From Gadus chalcogrammus (lineage: Eukaryota > Chordata > Actinopteri > Gadiformes > Gadidae): a DNA stretch of 64,000 nucleotides. The notes beneath the pieces are model-generated. The model did no database searches. It was not told the origin of the DNA and saw only the letters and a program-made list of their open reading frames with translations. The stretch spans positions 27,879,102-27,943,101 of the forward strand of contig NC_079426.1 in NCBI RefSeq assembly GCF_026213295.1, read 5' to 3'. The position numbers were made by a program, and so were the translations under genes. This document shows positions 44,692 to 56,814 of the stretch, piece by piece. Positions within the stretch are counted from its first letter, which is position 1; the number at the start of each line of letters is the position of its first letter.

Positions 44692-44895
44692 ATGGAAGGG
44701 GAGATTTGGAGGTACCTGGTCAGGCCTTGGTCAGCCTCCAAATCCCAGATGTGGAGACTGCAGGGATACCTCACAGAGAGGACACTAAAGAGCCATCTCT
44801 CATTCATCGAGTTGACTCATTGGTTTGCGAATGACCACAAAGATACTCCCATAGGCAGATTGCTGCATGGCATTCGCCACTTATTCAAATTGTAG
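44692..44895 (+). CDS. Exon-like open frame of the GGTAAC family (copy C, 67 aa)
   Basis: It follows a polypyrimidine tract and acceptor (TCTTCTGATTCTTTATTACAG, 44671-44691) and runs to a TAG. Tryptophan- and histidine-rich: MEGEIWRYLVRPW, SQMWRLQGYLTERTLKSHL, THWFANDHKDTPIGRLLHGI. The same frame is open in copy B. It could be the last exon of the gene that once moved this element or a captured host exon. I do not recognise the family. Confidence 0.4.
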   Translation: MEGEIWRYLVRPWSASKSQMWRLQGYLTERTLKSHLSFIELTHWFANDHKDTPIGRLLHGIRHLFKL

Positions 44896-45194
44896 AGGTT
44901 GAAGCAGTCTTCCTTGTGGTCACTTGCCATAACACTGTCATGTGTTTTATCAAAACACCATCAGTAACATTTTAATTGAGTTGATGTGGACGGCTCTTTT
45001 TTTTGTCAGATTTGTTCAGTGTTCAGTGCCTTTTTGTGAGATATGCATTGTTTGAAAGATAAGCCTTTGATTTTGATTAATTTTAATATGCCTTTCATCA
45101 ACAGTGGTTAGGGGTTTTATAACAACAATTAAAGTGCTTAACTACTGGTGAACGACGTTACAGAACATATATGGTACAAGTTTGTGTTGATTGC

Positions 45195-45382
45195 TGTCAT
45201 GATCCGCTCCTGGTTTTCCCATTCACCTGCCTGCCACCCTGATCTCCCCTAATTAAGCCAACCACCTCCACCTGTGATCCCTCTATATAAATCCTCTCTC
45301 TCCACTCAGTCTCTGCCAGATCGTCTCTCGTACTCACAAAGCTTTCCCGCAACTCCAGAACTATTCTTCAACGCTGATCCAT
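45195..45382 (+). repeat. Partial first copy of the 5' LTR
   Basis: The first 188 bp of the LTR end at TTCAACGCTGATCC and switch to array sequence. The complete copy begins at 45713, and the 36 bp before each copy also match (ACAGAACATA...GTTTGTGTTGATTGC). Confidence 0.85.
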
Positions 45383-45680
45383 TAAATTATGACTATCCCT
45401 AACTCCCGTTTGAGATATCTACAACGTCATTTTGACTAGTCGTAACTCTAGTTAGAGATATCTACAACGTCATTTCGCCTAGTCAAAACTTAATTTAAGA
45501 TATATGAAAAGGGACATGTAGATATCTTGAATTGTATGGCAAGCCAAATTGTCATTTATTAACTAAGTTTGACTATCCGGAATTAACATTGTAGATATCA
45601 ACAACTTCTTTCTGACTAGTCGTAATTACATTTTGAATTTTGATTCAAGATATCTGTAACGTAATTGTGACTAGTCGACA
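45383..45680. repeat. Palindromic array 3, a copy of 41728-42033
   Basis: It begins ATTAAATTATGACTATCCCT and ends GTGACTAGTCG, matching array 1 almost base for base over 300 bp apart from small indels. It sits between two copies of the LTR start. Confidence 0.85.
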
Positions 45681-45712
45681 GAACATAGATGGTACATGTT
45701 TGTGTTGATTGC

Positions 45713-46243
45713 TGTCATGATCCGCTCCTGGTTTTCCCATTCACCTGCCTGCCACCATGATCTCCCCTAATTAACCCAACCACCTCCACCTGTGATCCCT
45801 CTGTATAAATCCTCTCTCTCCACTCACTCTGCCAGATCGTCTCTCTTACTCACAGAGCTTTCCCGCAACTCCAGAACTATTCTTCAACGCTGATCCTGCC
45901 TGCTTCCGACCTCTCGCCTGTCTGACCAACCGCCTGTCATCGAGTCCCTGCCGGCCTGTCTGTTTCCCTGTTTCCTGCTCCTCGTCTACCTGTCTGCCCT
46001 CCCGTTGCCGACCCCTCGCCTGTCTGACCACCCGCCTGTTGTCAAGTCCCTGCCGGTCTGTCTGCTTCCCAGTCTCCTGCCCCTCGCCTACCTGTCTGCC
46101 CTCCCGTTGCCGACCCCTTGCCTGCTCGCTCTTTGTCTTGTTCCGGTAATCTTGGATTCCGTTTCTGGACAATAAAAGCGTTGAACGTTGAACACTGGTC
46201 TCAGTCTGTGCTGTTCTTGGGTCCAACCTCACGTCCCATTCCT
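45713..46243 (+). repeat. 5' LTR of the chromodomain Ty3 element
   Basis: About 530 bp, pairing with 51565-52097. It contains TATAAATCC (about 45803), a tandem of about 120 bp (CCGACCCCTCGCCTGTCTGA type) and AATAAAAGCG (about 46171). Confidence 0.85.
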
Positions 46244-46260
46244 GTACGATCTGGCCAGAA

Positions 46261-47108
46261 ATGGACCCAGCACAGATTGAAGACCGGATATCTCGGATGT
46301 AGGACACGTTACACCAGCTGGTTGCTGCTACTACGGCCGCCTCAGTAGGAGCCGGTGCTCCTTCCCCTACCATCGGTGAGCCTAATGTGGGAGCACCTGA
46401 ACGTTATGATGGCAATCCTGTCACCTGTAACGCGTTTCTCTGCAACTGTTCCATCATCTTCTCCCTGCAGCAGCTCACTTTTTCCTCTGAGGAAGCCAGG
46501 ATGGCTTATACTATTAACCATCTCACTGGGCGAGCGCGCCTTTGGGGCACATCTGAGTGGCAGAGGGGGACCCATGCCTGCCTCTCTTTCCAGACCTTCA
46601 CCAACGAGCTCAGGAGGGTCTTTTGTACTGGACCTCTGGGGGCCGAAGCTGGGCGAGAGTTGTTGGATCTGGTCCAGGAGAGCCGCTGAGTCACGGACTA
46701 TGCTATAGACTTCCGCGCCAAGGCCCCCATGTGTGACTGGAACCCAGCCGCTCTCCGTGATGTCTTTATGCGGGGGCTGGCTGGGTACATTAAGGATGAA
46801 CTCGTAGCGTATGAACTGCCGTCCTCACTGGAGGGTCTAATTGAGCTCGCCACCCGTCTCGACCTGCGCATCCAGGCTCACAGGAGGGAGGGACGCTCAG
46901 AGTTCCATCATGTTCTGCCCTGCCACACAATTCCTCTCACTCCAGGCCTCCAGTAACTCCTGCCTCCTCCTTGTTTGCCCCAACCGCCCCTGTATGGGTG
47001 GAGGGTCCTGAGCCTATGTAGCTGGGTCGCACCCGCCTCTGCATGTACTGCGGCCAGCCAGGACACTTTGTCAGCCGGTGTCCAGTAAAAGCCAGAGCTC
47101 ACCAGTGA
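46261..47108 (+). pseudogene. Sushi-like gag, broken
   Basis: Starts MDPAQIEDRISRM at 46261, then TAG at 46300. The capsid region reads APERYDGNPVTCNAFLCN, FSSEEARMAYTINHLTGRA and DLVQESR with TGA at 46687, then MRGLAGYIKDELVAYELP and RLDLRIQAHRREGR, with TAA at 46954. After a frame change the zinc knuckle CMYCGQPGHFVSRC (47040-47085) follows. This gag type is shared with the domesticated PEG10/RTL genes of mammals. Three stops and a shift make it non-functional. Confidence 0.82.
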
Positions 47109-50100
47109 ACGGAGGCATACGGGTGAGCTCCATCGTTGGTCCTGCCTCCCCTAAGAAACCCACCCTCTCCGGTGAGTTCCTGCTGCCTTCTGGCTCCCAC
47201 TCCATCGCCATCCTCGTCGATTCAGGGGCCGACGAGAGCATTATGGACCAGGCCCTCGCTCTCAGGCTTGGACTCTGCCCAGAGGAACTATCATCACCAA
47301 TCTCTGCCAGCGCCCTGGATGGACATGTGCTGGGGAGGGTTACATCACAAACCAACCCTGTGCGCATGCTCCTGCCGGGGGGCCAACATCGATTGGACTA
47401 TCTGTTCCGTCCGGGAGTGGGGAGAGACCTGTCAGTGGACCTGCCTCATGACATCATCGCTGTCGCCTGCTTCTCCTGTCCCTGTCCCAGCCTCAGATAT
47501 CACCGGAGTTCCAGCAGTTAATCATGACCTGAAAGAGGTGTTCAGCAAAGCTAAGGCTACCTCCCTGCCACCTCACCGCCCTTATGACTGTGCCATAGAC
47601 CTACTGTCGCGTCAGACTAGGTCTGCAGCGGTTTGTTTAAATCCACAGGGAAAATGCACGGGAAAAATTAAAAACAGAAAAATTAAATAGAAAAAATAGG
47701 TGGTGTGTTAGCCGCGGTAAATGAGAGTTTATTAAGATTAAGAGAAGCGCGAGTCAACTAATGAGTGTCAGCTGTCCGCGGTTCTACTGATTTGGTTGTG
47801 CTGCATTCAGCTCACAGGTGCTTATTTATCTGGTTGGCGTTTAGTTGGTGAGACACACTGGTGAGAGTAACACGGAAATTAAACTGTGCTTGCTCTCAGT
47901 TTGGAAAAAGTGCTGTGCAGGAACGTAACGCTGAAAATTGGAGAGGCTGCCGGTAAGCGCTTGACTCGTTTGGTTGAATTTGTGGCGTATACGGTCGGCA
48001 TGTTTGGAGCTTGGCGTTTGCACTGATTGTCACCATTGTAGTGTTTTAATGTTGGTTAAAAACGGGACGAAAGCTTAATGGCCTGGGCGCATTGCATCTG
48101 AGACTTTGCAGTCTATTAATTGTGGTCCCAGTGAAATAGCTGTAACTCTTTTAACCACGCATCTCCAGTTGCGCACGGGCGCTTCATATTTCATAGTGGG
48201 GTTGCTCATGTTCAATCTAATGTATACTCACTTTGCACAGGATTATAACATATTTGCACATTTCATCCATGTATTTGCATTTTGCTCATTTATTGCATTT
48301 TGCACATTTTCAAGTGACAACTAACTACTGCTCTGTGTATCTTCATGTCTGTTTATCTTAGGTTTTTTACCTAAGGGCTAACCGTTGCAAACCTTTGGAC
48401 TTGTGCTCTATATTCTAAATAAAAAGAAAAAAAAGAGGAAAGACCAAAAACGGAAACAACTGTTGTCTGTCCAGTCCTTGAGTGAAACCCAGTGCCTTCA
48501 GAACTCCTTCAGTGTAACATCCTTTTCGAGTTGGGGAAAAACACAGTGCTTAAAACCAACCAAACAAAACTGAAAAACTCACCAAAAAACCAAAACAAAA
48601 CCGTACAACTTGACACCTACTCCCGGGCACTTTGCCTCCCAAGGGACGCTTGTACTCTCTCTCTTCTCCTGAGAGAGGCCATGGAGGAGTACATACAAGG
48701 CTCCTTAGTGGCAGGGATCATCCGTCCCTCCTCTTCACCTGCTGGTGCAGGGGTTTTTTTTGTGAAGAAGAAGGACAAGTCTCTGCGGCCCTGTATAGAC
48801 TTTTGTGGTCTTAATGACATAACGGTTAAGAACCGCTACCCCCTTCCACTCCTTTCCACAGCCTTTGAGCTGCTCCAAGGGGGCAACAGTGTTTTCCAAG
48901 CTCGACTTGGAATTCCTTTCATCTGGTCCGCATCCGGGAGGGAGATGAGTGGATGACGGCCTTCAACACACCAACAGGACATTATGAATATCTCATGATG
49001 CCCTTTGGTTTGACTAACGCCCCGGCTGTCTTCCAAACTTTGATCAATGACCTGCTACGGGATATGCTGAACAAGTTTGTCTTTGTTTACCTGGATGATA
49101 TCCTGAATTTTTTTCTCATAACCAGGAGGAGCATGTTACTCAAGTCAGATCTGTCCTCCGCCGCCTCCTGGAGAGTTCCCTGTGTGTCAAGGCAGAGAAA
49201 TGTGAATTTCATGAACCCTCAGTCTCCTTCCTGGGATACATCATTGCCAAAGACTGCTTGCTGGGGATCCAGCTAAGGTCTCAGCAGTGACCTCCTGGCC
49301 AGTCCCGGGGACACGCAAGCAACTGCAGCGCTTCCTGGGGTTTGCCAATATCTACCGGCGTTTCATCAGAGATTTCAGCTCCATTGCCTCTCCTCTCTCG
49401 GCTCTCACCTCATCCAAGACATCCTTCCGCTGGACTGACGAAGCGCAAGGCGCCTTCGACACCCTCAAGACTCGCTTCTCCACTGCCCCATTCCTCCAGA
49501 TCCCCGAACCTGAGCGTCAGTTCATTGTGGAGGTGGACGCATCCGGCGTGGGGGTAGGGGCGGTTCTGTCTCAGCGCTCCCCCATCGACCAGAAGATCCA
49601 CCCCTGCGCCTTTTTCTCTCGCCGCCTAACTCCCACAGAGAGGAACTATGATGTTGGTAACAGGGAGCTTCTGGCGGTGGAACTGGCATTGGAGGAGTGG
49701 CGCCACTGGCTAGAGGGCGCCAAGGTGCCATTCATTGTGTGGACTGATCATCGCAACCTGGAATATATTCGATCTGCCAAGAGACTGAATTCCAGACAGG
49801 CCCGCTGGTCACTGTTCTTTGACAGGTTCAACTTTACACTGTCCTATCAACCCGGGTCTCGTAACATAAAACCAGATGCACTTTCCCGGCAGTTTCCTGA
49901 GTGTCCTGATGAAACGGTTGAGCTCTCCACCATCATTCCAGCCTCCTGTCTCGATGCCTGTCACTTGGGAGATAGAGTAGAGGGTGCGGGCTGCCACTGA
50001 GGACCAGCCTGGTACTAATTCCTCCCCCCCTGACCGTTTGTTTGTTCCGGCCCACCTCCGTTCCGATGTGCTCCAGTTGGGGCATGCTTCCCGGCTCACC

Positions 50101-51330
50101 TGCCACCCTGGCATTAAGCTGACCCGAGACTTTCTGCAGCAGCGCTTCTGGTGGTCATCACTGGAGGAGGATGTCCGAGGCTATGTCAACACCTGCCCTG
50201 TGTGCAACTAGAAGAAGACCTCCCGTCGTCCACCAGCCTGCACCCATTGCACCCATTGCCTGTTCCTCATCGTCCATGGTCTCACATCTCCCTGGACTTT
50301 GTAACTGGCCTACCTACATCCAAAGGCCACACTGCCATCCTCACAGTCGTCGACCGTTTTAGCAAGATCCAGGTCCACTTCATTCCCCTTTCCAAGCTTC
50401 CCTCTGCCAAAGAGACAGCTGAACTGGTTCTCCAGAACATCTTTGTCTCCATGGACTGCCCACTGACATTGTCTATGACCGGGGGCCCCAGTTCACATCT
50501 ATGTTCTGGAGGGAGTTTTGCAGCCTAGTTGGGGCCTCGGTCCGTCTGTCTTCTGGATTCCACCCCCAGTCCAATGGGCCGACTGAGATAATGAACCAGG
50601 ACCTGGAGACTACTCTCCGCTGCTTGATCAACCACAACCCTGCTTCCTGGTCTGAACGACTGATCTGGGTAGAATATGCCGACAACACCCTCACCTGCTC
50701 TTCCACTGGACTTTCACCCTTCCAGTGCGCCTATGGGTATCAGCCCCCATTATTTTCCAATCAAGAGCGGGAGGCTTTCTGCCCATCGGCACAAGCCTTC
50801 ATTCACCGTTGCCGGCGTACCTGGGACCGGGCACGTACCGCTCTCCTCAAGTCGGCCGATCGCTACGCTGCCGCCGCCAACAAGCACCGCATGCCTGCTC
50901 CTGCCTACCAGGTTGGCCAGAGGGTCTGGCTCTCCACCCATGACCTGCCCCTAAAGGTGGAGAACCGCAAGCTGGCTCCTAGGTTTGTTGGACCCTTTCC
51001 CATCGCTGGCATCATCGACCCAGCGGCGGTACTTCTTCGGCTTCCCCGATCCATGAGGATCCACCCGACGTTCCATGTCTCCAGGATTAAGCCAGTCCAA
51101 GAGAGTCCTCTGGTTCCTCACATGGCGCCACTTCCACCTCCTCAGGTCCTTGATGGCGGTCCCATGTACGCTGTCAGGCGCCTTCTTAGCTCTCGCCGCC
51201 ATGGACGTGGGATGCAGTATCTTGTGGATTGGGAGGGGTAAGGTCCGGAGGAGCGCTCCTGGGTGCCGGCTCGGTTCATTATGGACCCTCTGCTCATTTC
51301 TGACTTTCACCGTCTGCATCCTGGCCAGCC
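47078..51330 (+). pseudogene. Sushi-like pol with chromodomain, broken
   Basis: Protease [15 protein letters not shown] (about 47205-47250). RT starts near 47505, is interrupted by a solo LTR at 47605-48615, and resumes with [40 protein letters not shown] and the catalytic VFVYLDDIL (about 49080-49105). Frameshifts lie near 48905, 49110 and 49275. RNase H is intact in frame from 49287 ([47 protein letters not shown]). Integrase: zinc finger [18 protein letters not shown] plus CPVC, stop near 50210, core D in [11 protein letters not shown], a shift near 50480, E in [11 protein letters not shown]. Chromodomain-like end [24 protein letters not shown], then TAA at 51240 and continuing homology to about 51330. 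Confidence 0.85.
47605..48615 (+). mobile_element. Solo LTR inserted in pol, 1,011 bp
   Basis: It starts TGTCGCGTCAGACTAGG and ends CCGTACAACTTGACA, flanked by the 5-bp duplication CCTAC (47600-47604 and 48616-48620). There are no coding domains; AATAAAAAG lies at about 48417. TG...CA ends with a 5-bp duplication and no internal region indicate a solo LTR left by LTR-LTR recombination. The parent family is not in the window. Confidence 0.85.
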
Positions 51331-51549
51331 TGCCCCATCCTCACTTCCGCCCTCTGCGGGTCAATCTGCTGATGGACCTTCTGATCCTCTGGTTAGGGGT
51401 GGCATCGATGTGGCTGCCTCATCCCCTTTATCTTCATCTTCCTCTTCTGCTGCGGAGGACATGGACTCTGCTGCCTCTGAGGAATTGTAGCCCTCCCCCG
51501 GTCCCCCTCCACCTTCCCAGCTCGGGCTGGGACGTCTGGGGCCGTCCCT

Positions 51550-51564
51550 TGGCGGGGGGGGTAC
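51550..51564 (+). promoter_or_regulatory. Polypurine-like tract before the 3' LTR
   Basis: TGGCGGGGGGGGTAC-type G run immediately upstream of the LTR start at 51565, in the place where plus-strand DNA synthesis is primed. Confidence 0.65.
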
Positions 51565-52097
51565 TGTCATGATCCGCTCCTGGTTTTCCCATTCACCTGC
51601 CTGCCACCCTGATCTCCCCTAATTAACCCAACCACCTCCACCTGTGATCCCTCTATATAAATCCTCTCTCTCCACTCAGTCTCTGCCAGATTGTCTCTCG
51701 TACTCACAGAGCTTTCCCGCAACTCCAGAACTATTCTTCAACGCTGATCCTGCCTGCTTCCGACCTCTCGCCTGTCTGACCAACCGCCTGTCGTCAAGTC
51801 CCTGCCGGCCTGTCTGTTTCCCTGTTTCTTGCTCCTCGTCTGCCTGTCTGCCCTCCCGTTGCCGACCCCTCGCCTGTCTGACCACCCGCCTGTTGTCAAG
51901 TCCCTGACGGTCTGTCTGCTTCCCAGTCTCCTGCCCCTCGCCTACCTGTCTGCCCTCCCGTTGCCGACCCGTTGCCTGCTCGCTCCTTGTCTTGTTCCGG
52001 TAATCTTGGATTCCGTTTCTGGACAATAAAACCGTTGAACGTTGAACACTGGTCTCGGTCTGTGCTGTTCTTAGTCCCAACCTCACGTCCCATTACA
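51565..52097 (+). repeat. 3' LTR of the chromodomain Ty3 element (533 bp)
   Basis: It ends CCCATTACA, followed by the duplication ATTGC. It differs from the 5' copy by scattered substitutions and small indels, so the insertion is not recent. Confidence 0.88.
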
Positions 52098-52102
52098 ATT
52101 GC

Positions 52103-53090
52103 ATGGAAAAGGGAATAACCAGTTACAACTTATATGGTAAGAGCCTGCTAATACCATGAAAACCAACAAGGCTTCCTTTTACACTACAGTTTCAGCTTAC
52201 TTAGTGGGTAAATTGTCATGTTTTACTTAGTAACGTCACAACGTACATGGTACAAGGTTGTGTTGACTGCATGGAAAAGGGAATAATTTATTACAAATGA
52301 TATAGTAAGAACCTGGTAATACCATGGAAACAAACAAGGCTTCCATTTACAGTACAGTTTCAGCTTACTTACTGGGTAAATTGTCATGTTTTACTTGGTA
52401 ACGTCGCAGAACGTACATGGTACAAGTTTGTGTTGACTGCATGGAAAAGGGAATAATGTCTTACAAATTATATGGTAAGAACCTGGTAATACCATGGAAA
52501 CAAACCGCTTCGTACCCAGTATTTAAGAAGATGCACCATGACACTATAGAGGAAAACTGTTCCTGCGGAGGTTGTTACCAGATAAGTAATTCCATAGTTG
52601 GAAATCGAATAGTCCCTTTCTACATGGGTGTAGCTATGAATAATAGCTAAGAAAAACTAATTTATTGGAAAGTACTATGCTCATTTCTAGATAGTACATC
52701 ATTAAACTTGGGCTGTTACCAACATAAACCTTGGATAACTACAATTGTAACTTAAATTAATAGGTGTTTCTAAGAATTGGTTGCCATATTTCCTAGGAAG
52801 TACACAATATCTGAGATATTACAAACCTAAAACAGTTACAACTACACGGTACTTAGTTGATTTGATGGGTAATAGTGGAGGTTTTACTTAGTACTTCAGC
52901 TGTAATTCATCTGTATTTACCTTCTTATTACCAGTGGTAATTACACAGAAATACACTATAATTTACCGGATAATTCCTCTGTATTTACCTTCGATTACCA
53001 GTGGTAATTACCCAGTAATACGCTATGATTTAACATGTATGTACCGGGTAAATACCTAGTAATTAGGGGACTTTAAAAGGAAGGGTTACC
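52103..53090 (+). repeat. 170-bp units and subterminal repeats of copy C
   Basis: Two to three 170-bp units (to about 52500), a spacer, then two subterminal units with TTACCAGTGGTAATTAC, and the terminus at 53090. Confidence 0.8.
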
Positions 53091-53274
53091 CTTTCTCTTT
53101 TCTCTCCTTATGTCTTTCTCTCTCTTTACCTATTGAGATACAATATGGGTTGCCAGGTGCACTTCCTGATAAGCCCTGAACATGCATGGTGGTGACTGGG
53201 ATGTACTTCGTAAACAAACAAATCTCAAAATGAACATTTATGCTGAAGGAGTAACTATATGTATGTGTGTGTTT

Positions 53275-53609
<335 letters not shown>

Positions 53610-53816
53610 CACATGAACACATAATGTATCCTGTAACCACTTTATTACACAAAGGATTTTCATAATAATCATAAAACGCTTGCTGTGTACATACACACAA
53701 ACAAACAAACAGACAAAAACGAATCCAAAACAAGCTCAATCAGACTCAATTGATGCTGGCAGTAACCGTGCTATTTCTGAATATCATCCACCATCCTGAG
53801 GGTACCAGACATATGA

Positions 53817-53820
<4 letters not shown>

Positions 53821-53877
<57 letters not shown>

Positions 53878-53969
53878 TTCATCAAACAGAGTCCAACAAT
53901 TTTACAGGTAAACTACGCTACAAAGAAAAGCATGTAGTGTTCATTCACACACACACACACACACACACA
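53821..53969. repeat. (CA)n microsatellites
   Basis: Two arrays at 53821-53875 and 53946-53969. Confidence 0.95.
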
Positions 53970-54154
53970 AACACAAACACACAAGCATGAGGATCCTTCC
54001 TTAACACATACACCATACATTAATCACACCCTTTTAAATGAAGTCCCCCAACATTTGAAGTGTAATTATGGAATCCTTGTATTATAAAGGAGTATATTAT
54101 GAAATCAAATAATATTGCATAAACCACTACATAAACATTATCCTGAAACTTTCT

Positions 54155-54284
<130 letters not shown>

Positions 54285-54289
54285 GAATC

Positions 54290-54822
54290 CCTGACCTGGT
54301 ACAGACTCAGTGAACACAGCCTGGCCATGGAGAAGAAACAGACAGACACCGACAGACCTGGCTCCTAAGAGAAGACAGACTGCTCCCACGGCACACAAAA
54401 CAAATTGGTAACTGAGCTGCACTTCCTAACTTCCTAACTTCCTGCCAGTCATACAAAGACATCAGGAACACACATTTCCCATGGATTCCACAGGCATGCA
54501 AGAACCTTGAAAACACTCCAGACGCTAACAAACTACCATCTCTGTTGGGAGATATACAACGATGTGCGATCACAGCAGCCAGATTCACCTGATGACAGAA
54601 GGACCTCAAACTCCCTGTAAACAGACTCATCCCTCTGGACTTTAACCACTAGCACACCTTTGTAAATATGAAACTGCACACATCCTCCTCATTATAAATA
54701 CTTTGTATGCAGTGTATCTTTAATATGTCTGTTTATAAGAGATACTGTACTTTTTATAGTATTCCACATTTTAATAGTATGTAATAGTTTTTTTCTAAAG
54801 CTTTTTTGAATTCAATTTTAAT
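54290..54822 (+). pseudogene. LINE ORF2 C-terminus and 3' tail
   Basis: Plus-strand frames give ELHFLTSC and LPSLLGDIQRCAITAARF, resembling the C-terminal cysteine-rich end of fish non-LTR retrotransposon polyproteins, followed by an AT-rich 3' UTR ending AAAGCTTTTTTGAATTCAAT. An AG array starts immediately after, at 54823. Frames are broken. Confidence 0.6.
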
Positions 54823-54987
54823 GGAGAGAGAGAGAGAGAGGAATAGAGAGAGAGAGAGGAGTAGGGGGAAAGAGAGGGAGAGGAGGAGAGAGGAGGAGAG
54901 AGAGAGAAAAAGAGAGAGAGAAAAGAGAGGAGGAGAAGGGAGAGAGAGAGAGCGAGGAAGAGAGAGTTAGAGAGAGTTAGAGAGAGT

Positions 54988-55052
<65 letters not shown>

Positions 55053-55080
55053 AGGGGGAGAGAGAGAGAGAGAGAGAATG
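54823..55080. repeat. GA-rich microsatellite
   Basis: Irregular GA, GGA and GTTA units over about 250 bp, directly following a LINE 3' end. Confidence 0.92.
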
Positions 55081-56186
55081 GAGGTCTCAAAGGTCTCAAA
55101 CAGTCAAACTAAGAACAAAAACAACTTTAACGATAAGTGATTAGACGACGAATGCAAAAACACTAGGAAAACATTGAGAAACCTGTCAAATCAGAAACAT
55201 AGCGACCCTGACAACAAAAATATCCGTCTCCATTATTATGAGACCTTAAAACAATACAGAAACACGATAAGGAGAAAAAGGGACCAACATGCTATAGAAC
55301 CAGATAAACCAAATTGAGGAATCCATAGACTCAAACCATTTCTGGGAAAATTGGAACACACCTAACAAACAAAAACGGGAAGAATTAAGCATTCAAAATG
55401 GAGATTTATGGGTAAGTCACTTCTCCAATCTCTTTGGCCCCATTGTAAAGAACAAAGAACAAAGACATATACAAGATAAATTACAAAAACTAGAATCAGT
55501 TATTAAAGATTATCAGAACCCAATAGACTCTCCAATCACATTAAAAGAACTACAGGACAAAATAAGTTATCTTAAACTAAAAAAGGCATGTGGTGTTGAT
55601 GGTATTCTAAACGAAATGATTAAATATACAGATCTCAAATTCCAATTGGCAATCCTAAAACTGCTTAACACTGTTCATAGCTCCGGGATCTTCCCCAATA
55701 TTTGGAACCAAGGACTGATTAGCCCAATCCACAAAAGTGGAGATAAATTTGACACTAATAACTACAGAGGAGTCTGTGTCAACAGCAACCTTGGTAAAAT
55801 TCTATGCATGATTATATATAGCAGACTCTTTAACTTCCTGATTGAAAATAATGCCATAAGCAAAAACTAGATCGGTTTCTCACCAAATGATCGTACAACA
55901 GACCATATATTCACATTAAGCACCCTCATTGAATACTGTAATTTTTGTAATTTTTATAATATCGCACATTTTACTTTATAAAGTACTTTTATTGTATAAC
56001 ATTTGATATATAGAGATATTTTGCATTTAAAGGTTCATACTTATTATTATTATAATATATTCCTTACCTTTTTACTTTTTATTTTATAACGCTGTTTATT
56101 TTATTGTTCACCTGCTTTGGCAATGCAAAATAGAAATGTATATTTATCATGGCTATAAAGCTTTTTTCAATTGAATTTAATATAAT
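55081..56186 (+). pseudogene. LINE reverse transcriptase fragment and 3' UTR
   Basis: The endonuclease/RT linker is read with one frameshift near 55305: DDECKNTRKTLRNLSNQK, then ESIDSNHFWENWNT and KKACGVDGILNEMIKY. RT blocks ISPIHKSGDKFDTNNYRGVC and NSNLGKILCMIIYSRLFNFL follow, then IGFSPNDRTTDHIFTL after a stop (55868). Before the catalytic FADD block the sequence jumps to the 3' UTR (about 55930), which ends AAAGCTTTTTTCAATTGAAT, and a GA array starts at 56187. A 5'-truncated, internally deleted non-LTR element; clade not assigned. Confidence 0.75.
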
Positions 56187-56292
56187 TGAGAGAGAGAGAG
56201 CGAGAGAGGAGAAAGGGGAGAGAGAGGGAGAGAGAGAAAAAGAGAAAGACTTGGGGATAGAAGAGAGGTGGGGAGAGAGGGGGAGAGGAGGT
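56187..56292. repeat. GA-rich microsatellite
   Basis: GAGAGA with AAAGA and GGGAG interruptions, directly after the second LINE 3' end. Confidence 0.9.
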
Positions 56293-56448
56293 CTCCTTCG
56301 TTGCCAGGAGGGCTGTAGTGTTAAAGCACATAGAGCTTTCCTGTCCAATTCTCTAAATGACTGCAGACTCCCCCAAGAGGTGTGGGGGGGGGGGGCTCTT
56401 GCCTCATCTCATTAACAAGCTTAGATGAGATCTCTCTGTCAGATACAA

Positions 56449-56702
56449 ACACACACATGGCCGTTCCAACACACACACACAAACACAAACACACACACAC
56501 ACACACAGCCCAACATACGCACTACAGTGACATAGGCATACTGAATTAATTCCCGACATTTATCGACATAAGTAGAAGAGCTTATGCTGACACACCCACA
56601 CACACACACAAAAACACAGACACAGACGCATCACATGTACATCACAATCCCACACACGTACCCGCATAACACTTAAATCACACGCACACACACACACACA
56701 CA
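56449..56702. repeat. Scattered (CA)n stretches
   Basis: Short CA arrays at 56449-56506, 56591-56618 and 56680-56702 in otherwise unique sequence. Confidence 0.85.
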
Positions 56703-56814
56703 GATATTCATATTGGTCCTCTGAAATATTGACTAGCTCTATGTGGTGGAATCTGAGGATTATCTCAGATAATCTCTTTAACTCAATCCTAGTCTTGAAA
56801 GGATGTATAATGAA

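Larger units (their letters stand above)
45195..52097 (+). mobile_element. Chromodomain Ty3 retrotransposon (sushi-like)
   Basis: LTRs start TGTCATGATCCGCTCCTGG and end GTCCCATTACA. The 5-bp duplication ATTGC lies at 45190-45194 and 52098-52102, placing the insertion in GGTAAC copy C. Order: LTR, gag, protease, RT, RNase H, integrase with chromodomain, LTR, the order of chromoviruses such as sushi in fishes. It is damaged by many stops and frameshifts, holds a solo LTR of another element (47605-48615), and its 5' LTR is partly duplicated. Confidence 0.88.
44640..53090 (+). mobile_element. GGTAAC-family element, copy C, split by a Ty3 element
   Basis: Homology to copy B starts near 44640 and runs to 45194, then resumes at 52098 after the inserted Ty3 element, with 170-bp units (52100-52500), the 290-bp spacer and subterminal repeats. 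It ends at 53090 with GGACTTTAAAAGGAAGGGTTACC-type terminus. The left arm is missing. Confidence 0.8.

Noticed and set aside
54307..54630. Minus-strand 107-codon frame
   Set aside because: The plus strand carries LINE C-terminal protein similarity, so the minus frame is a shadow.
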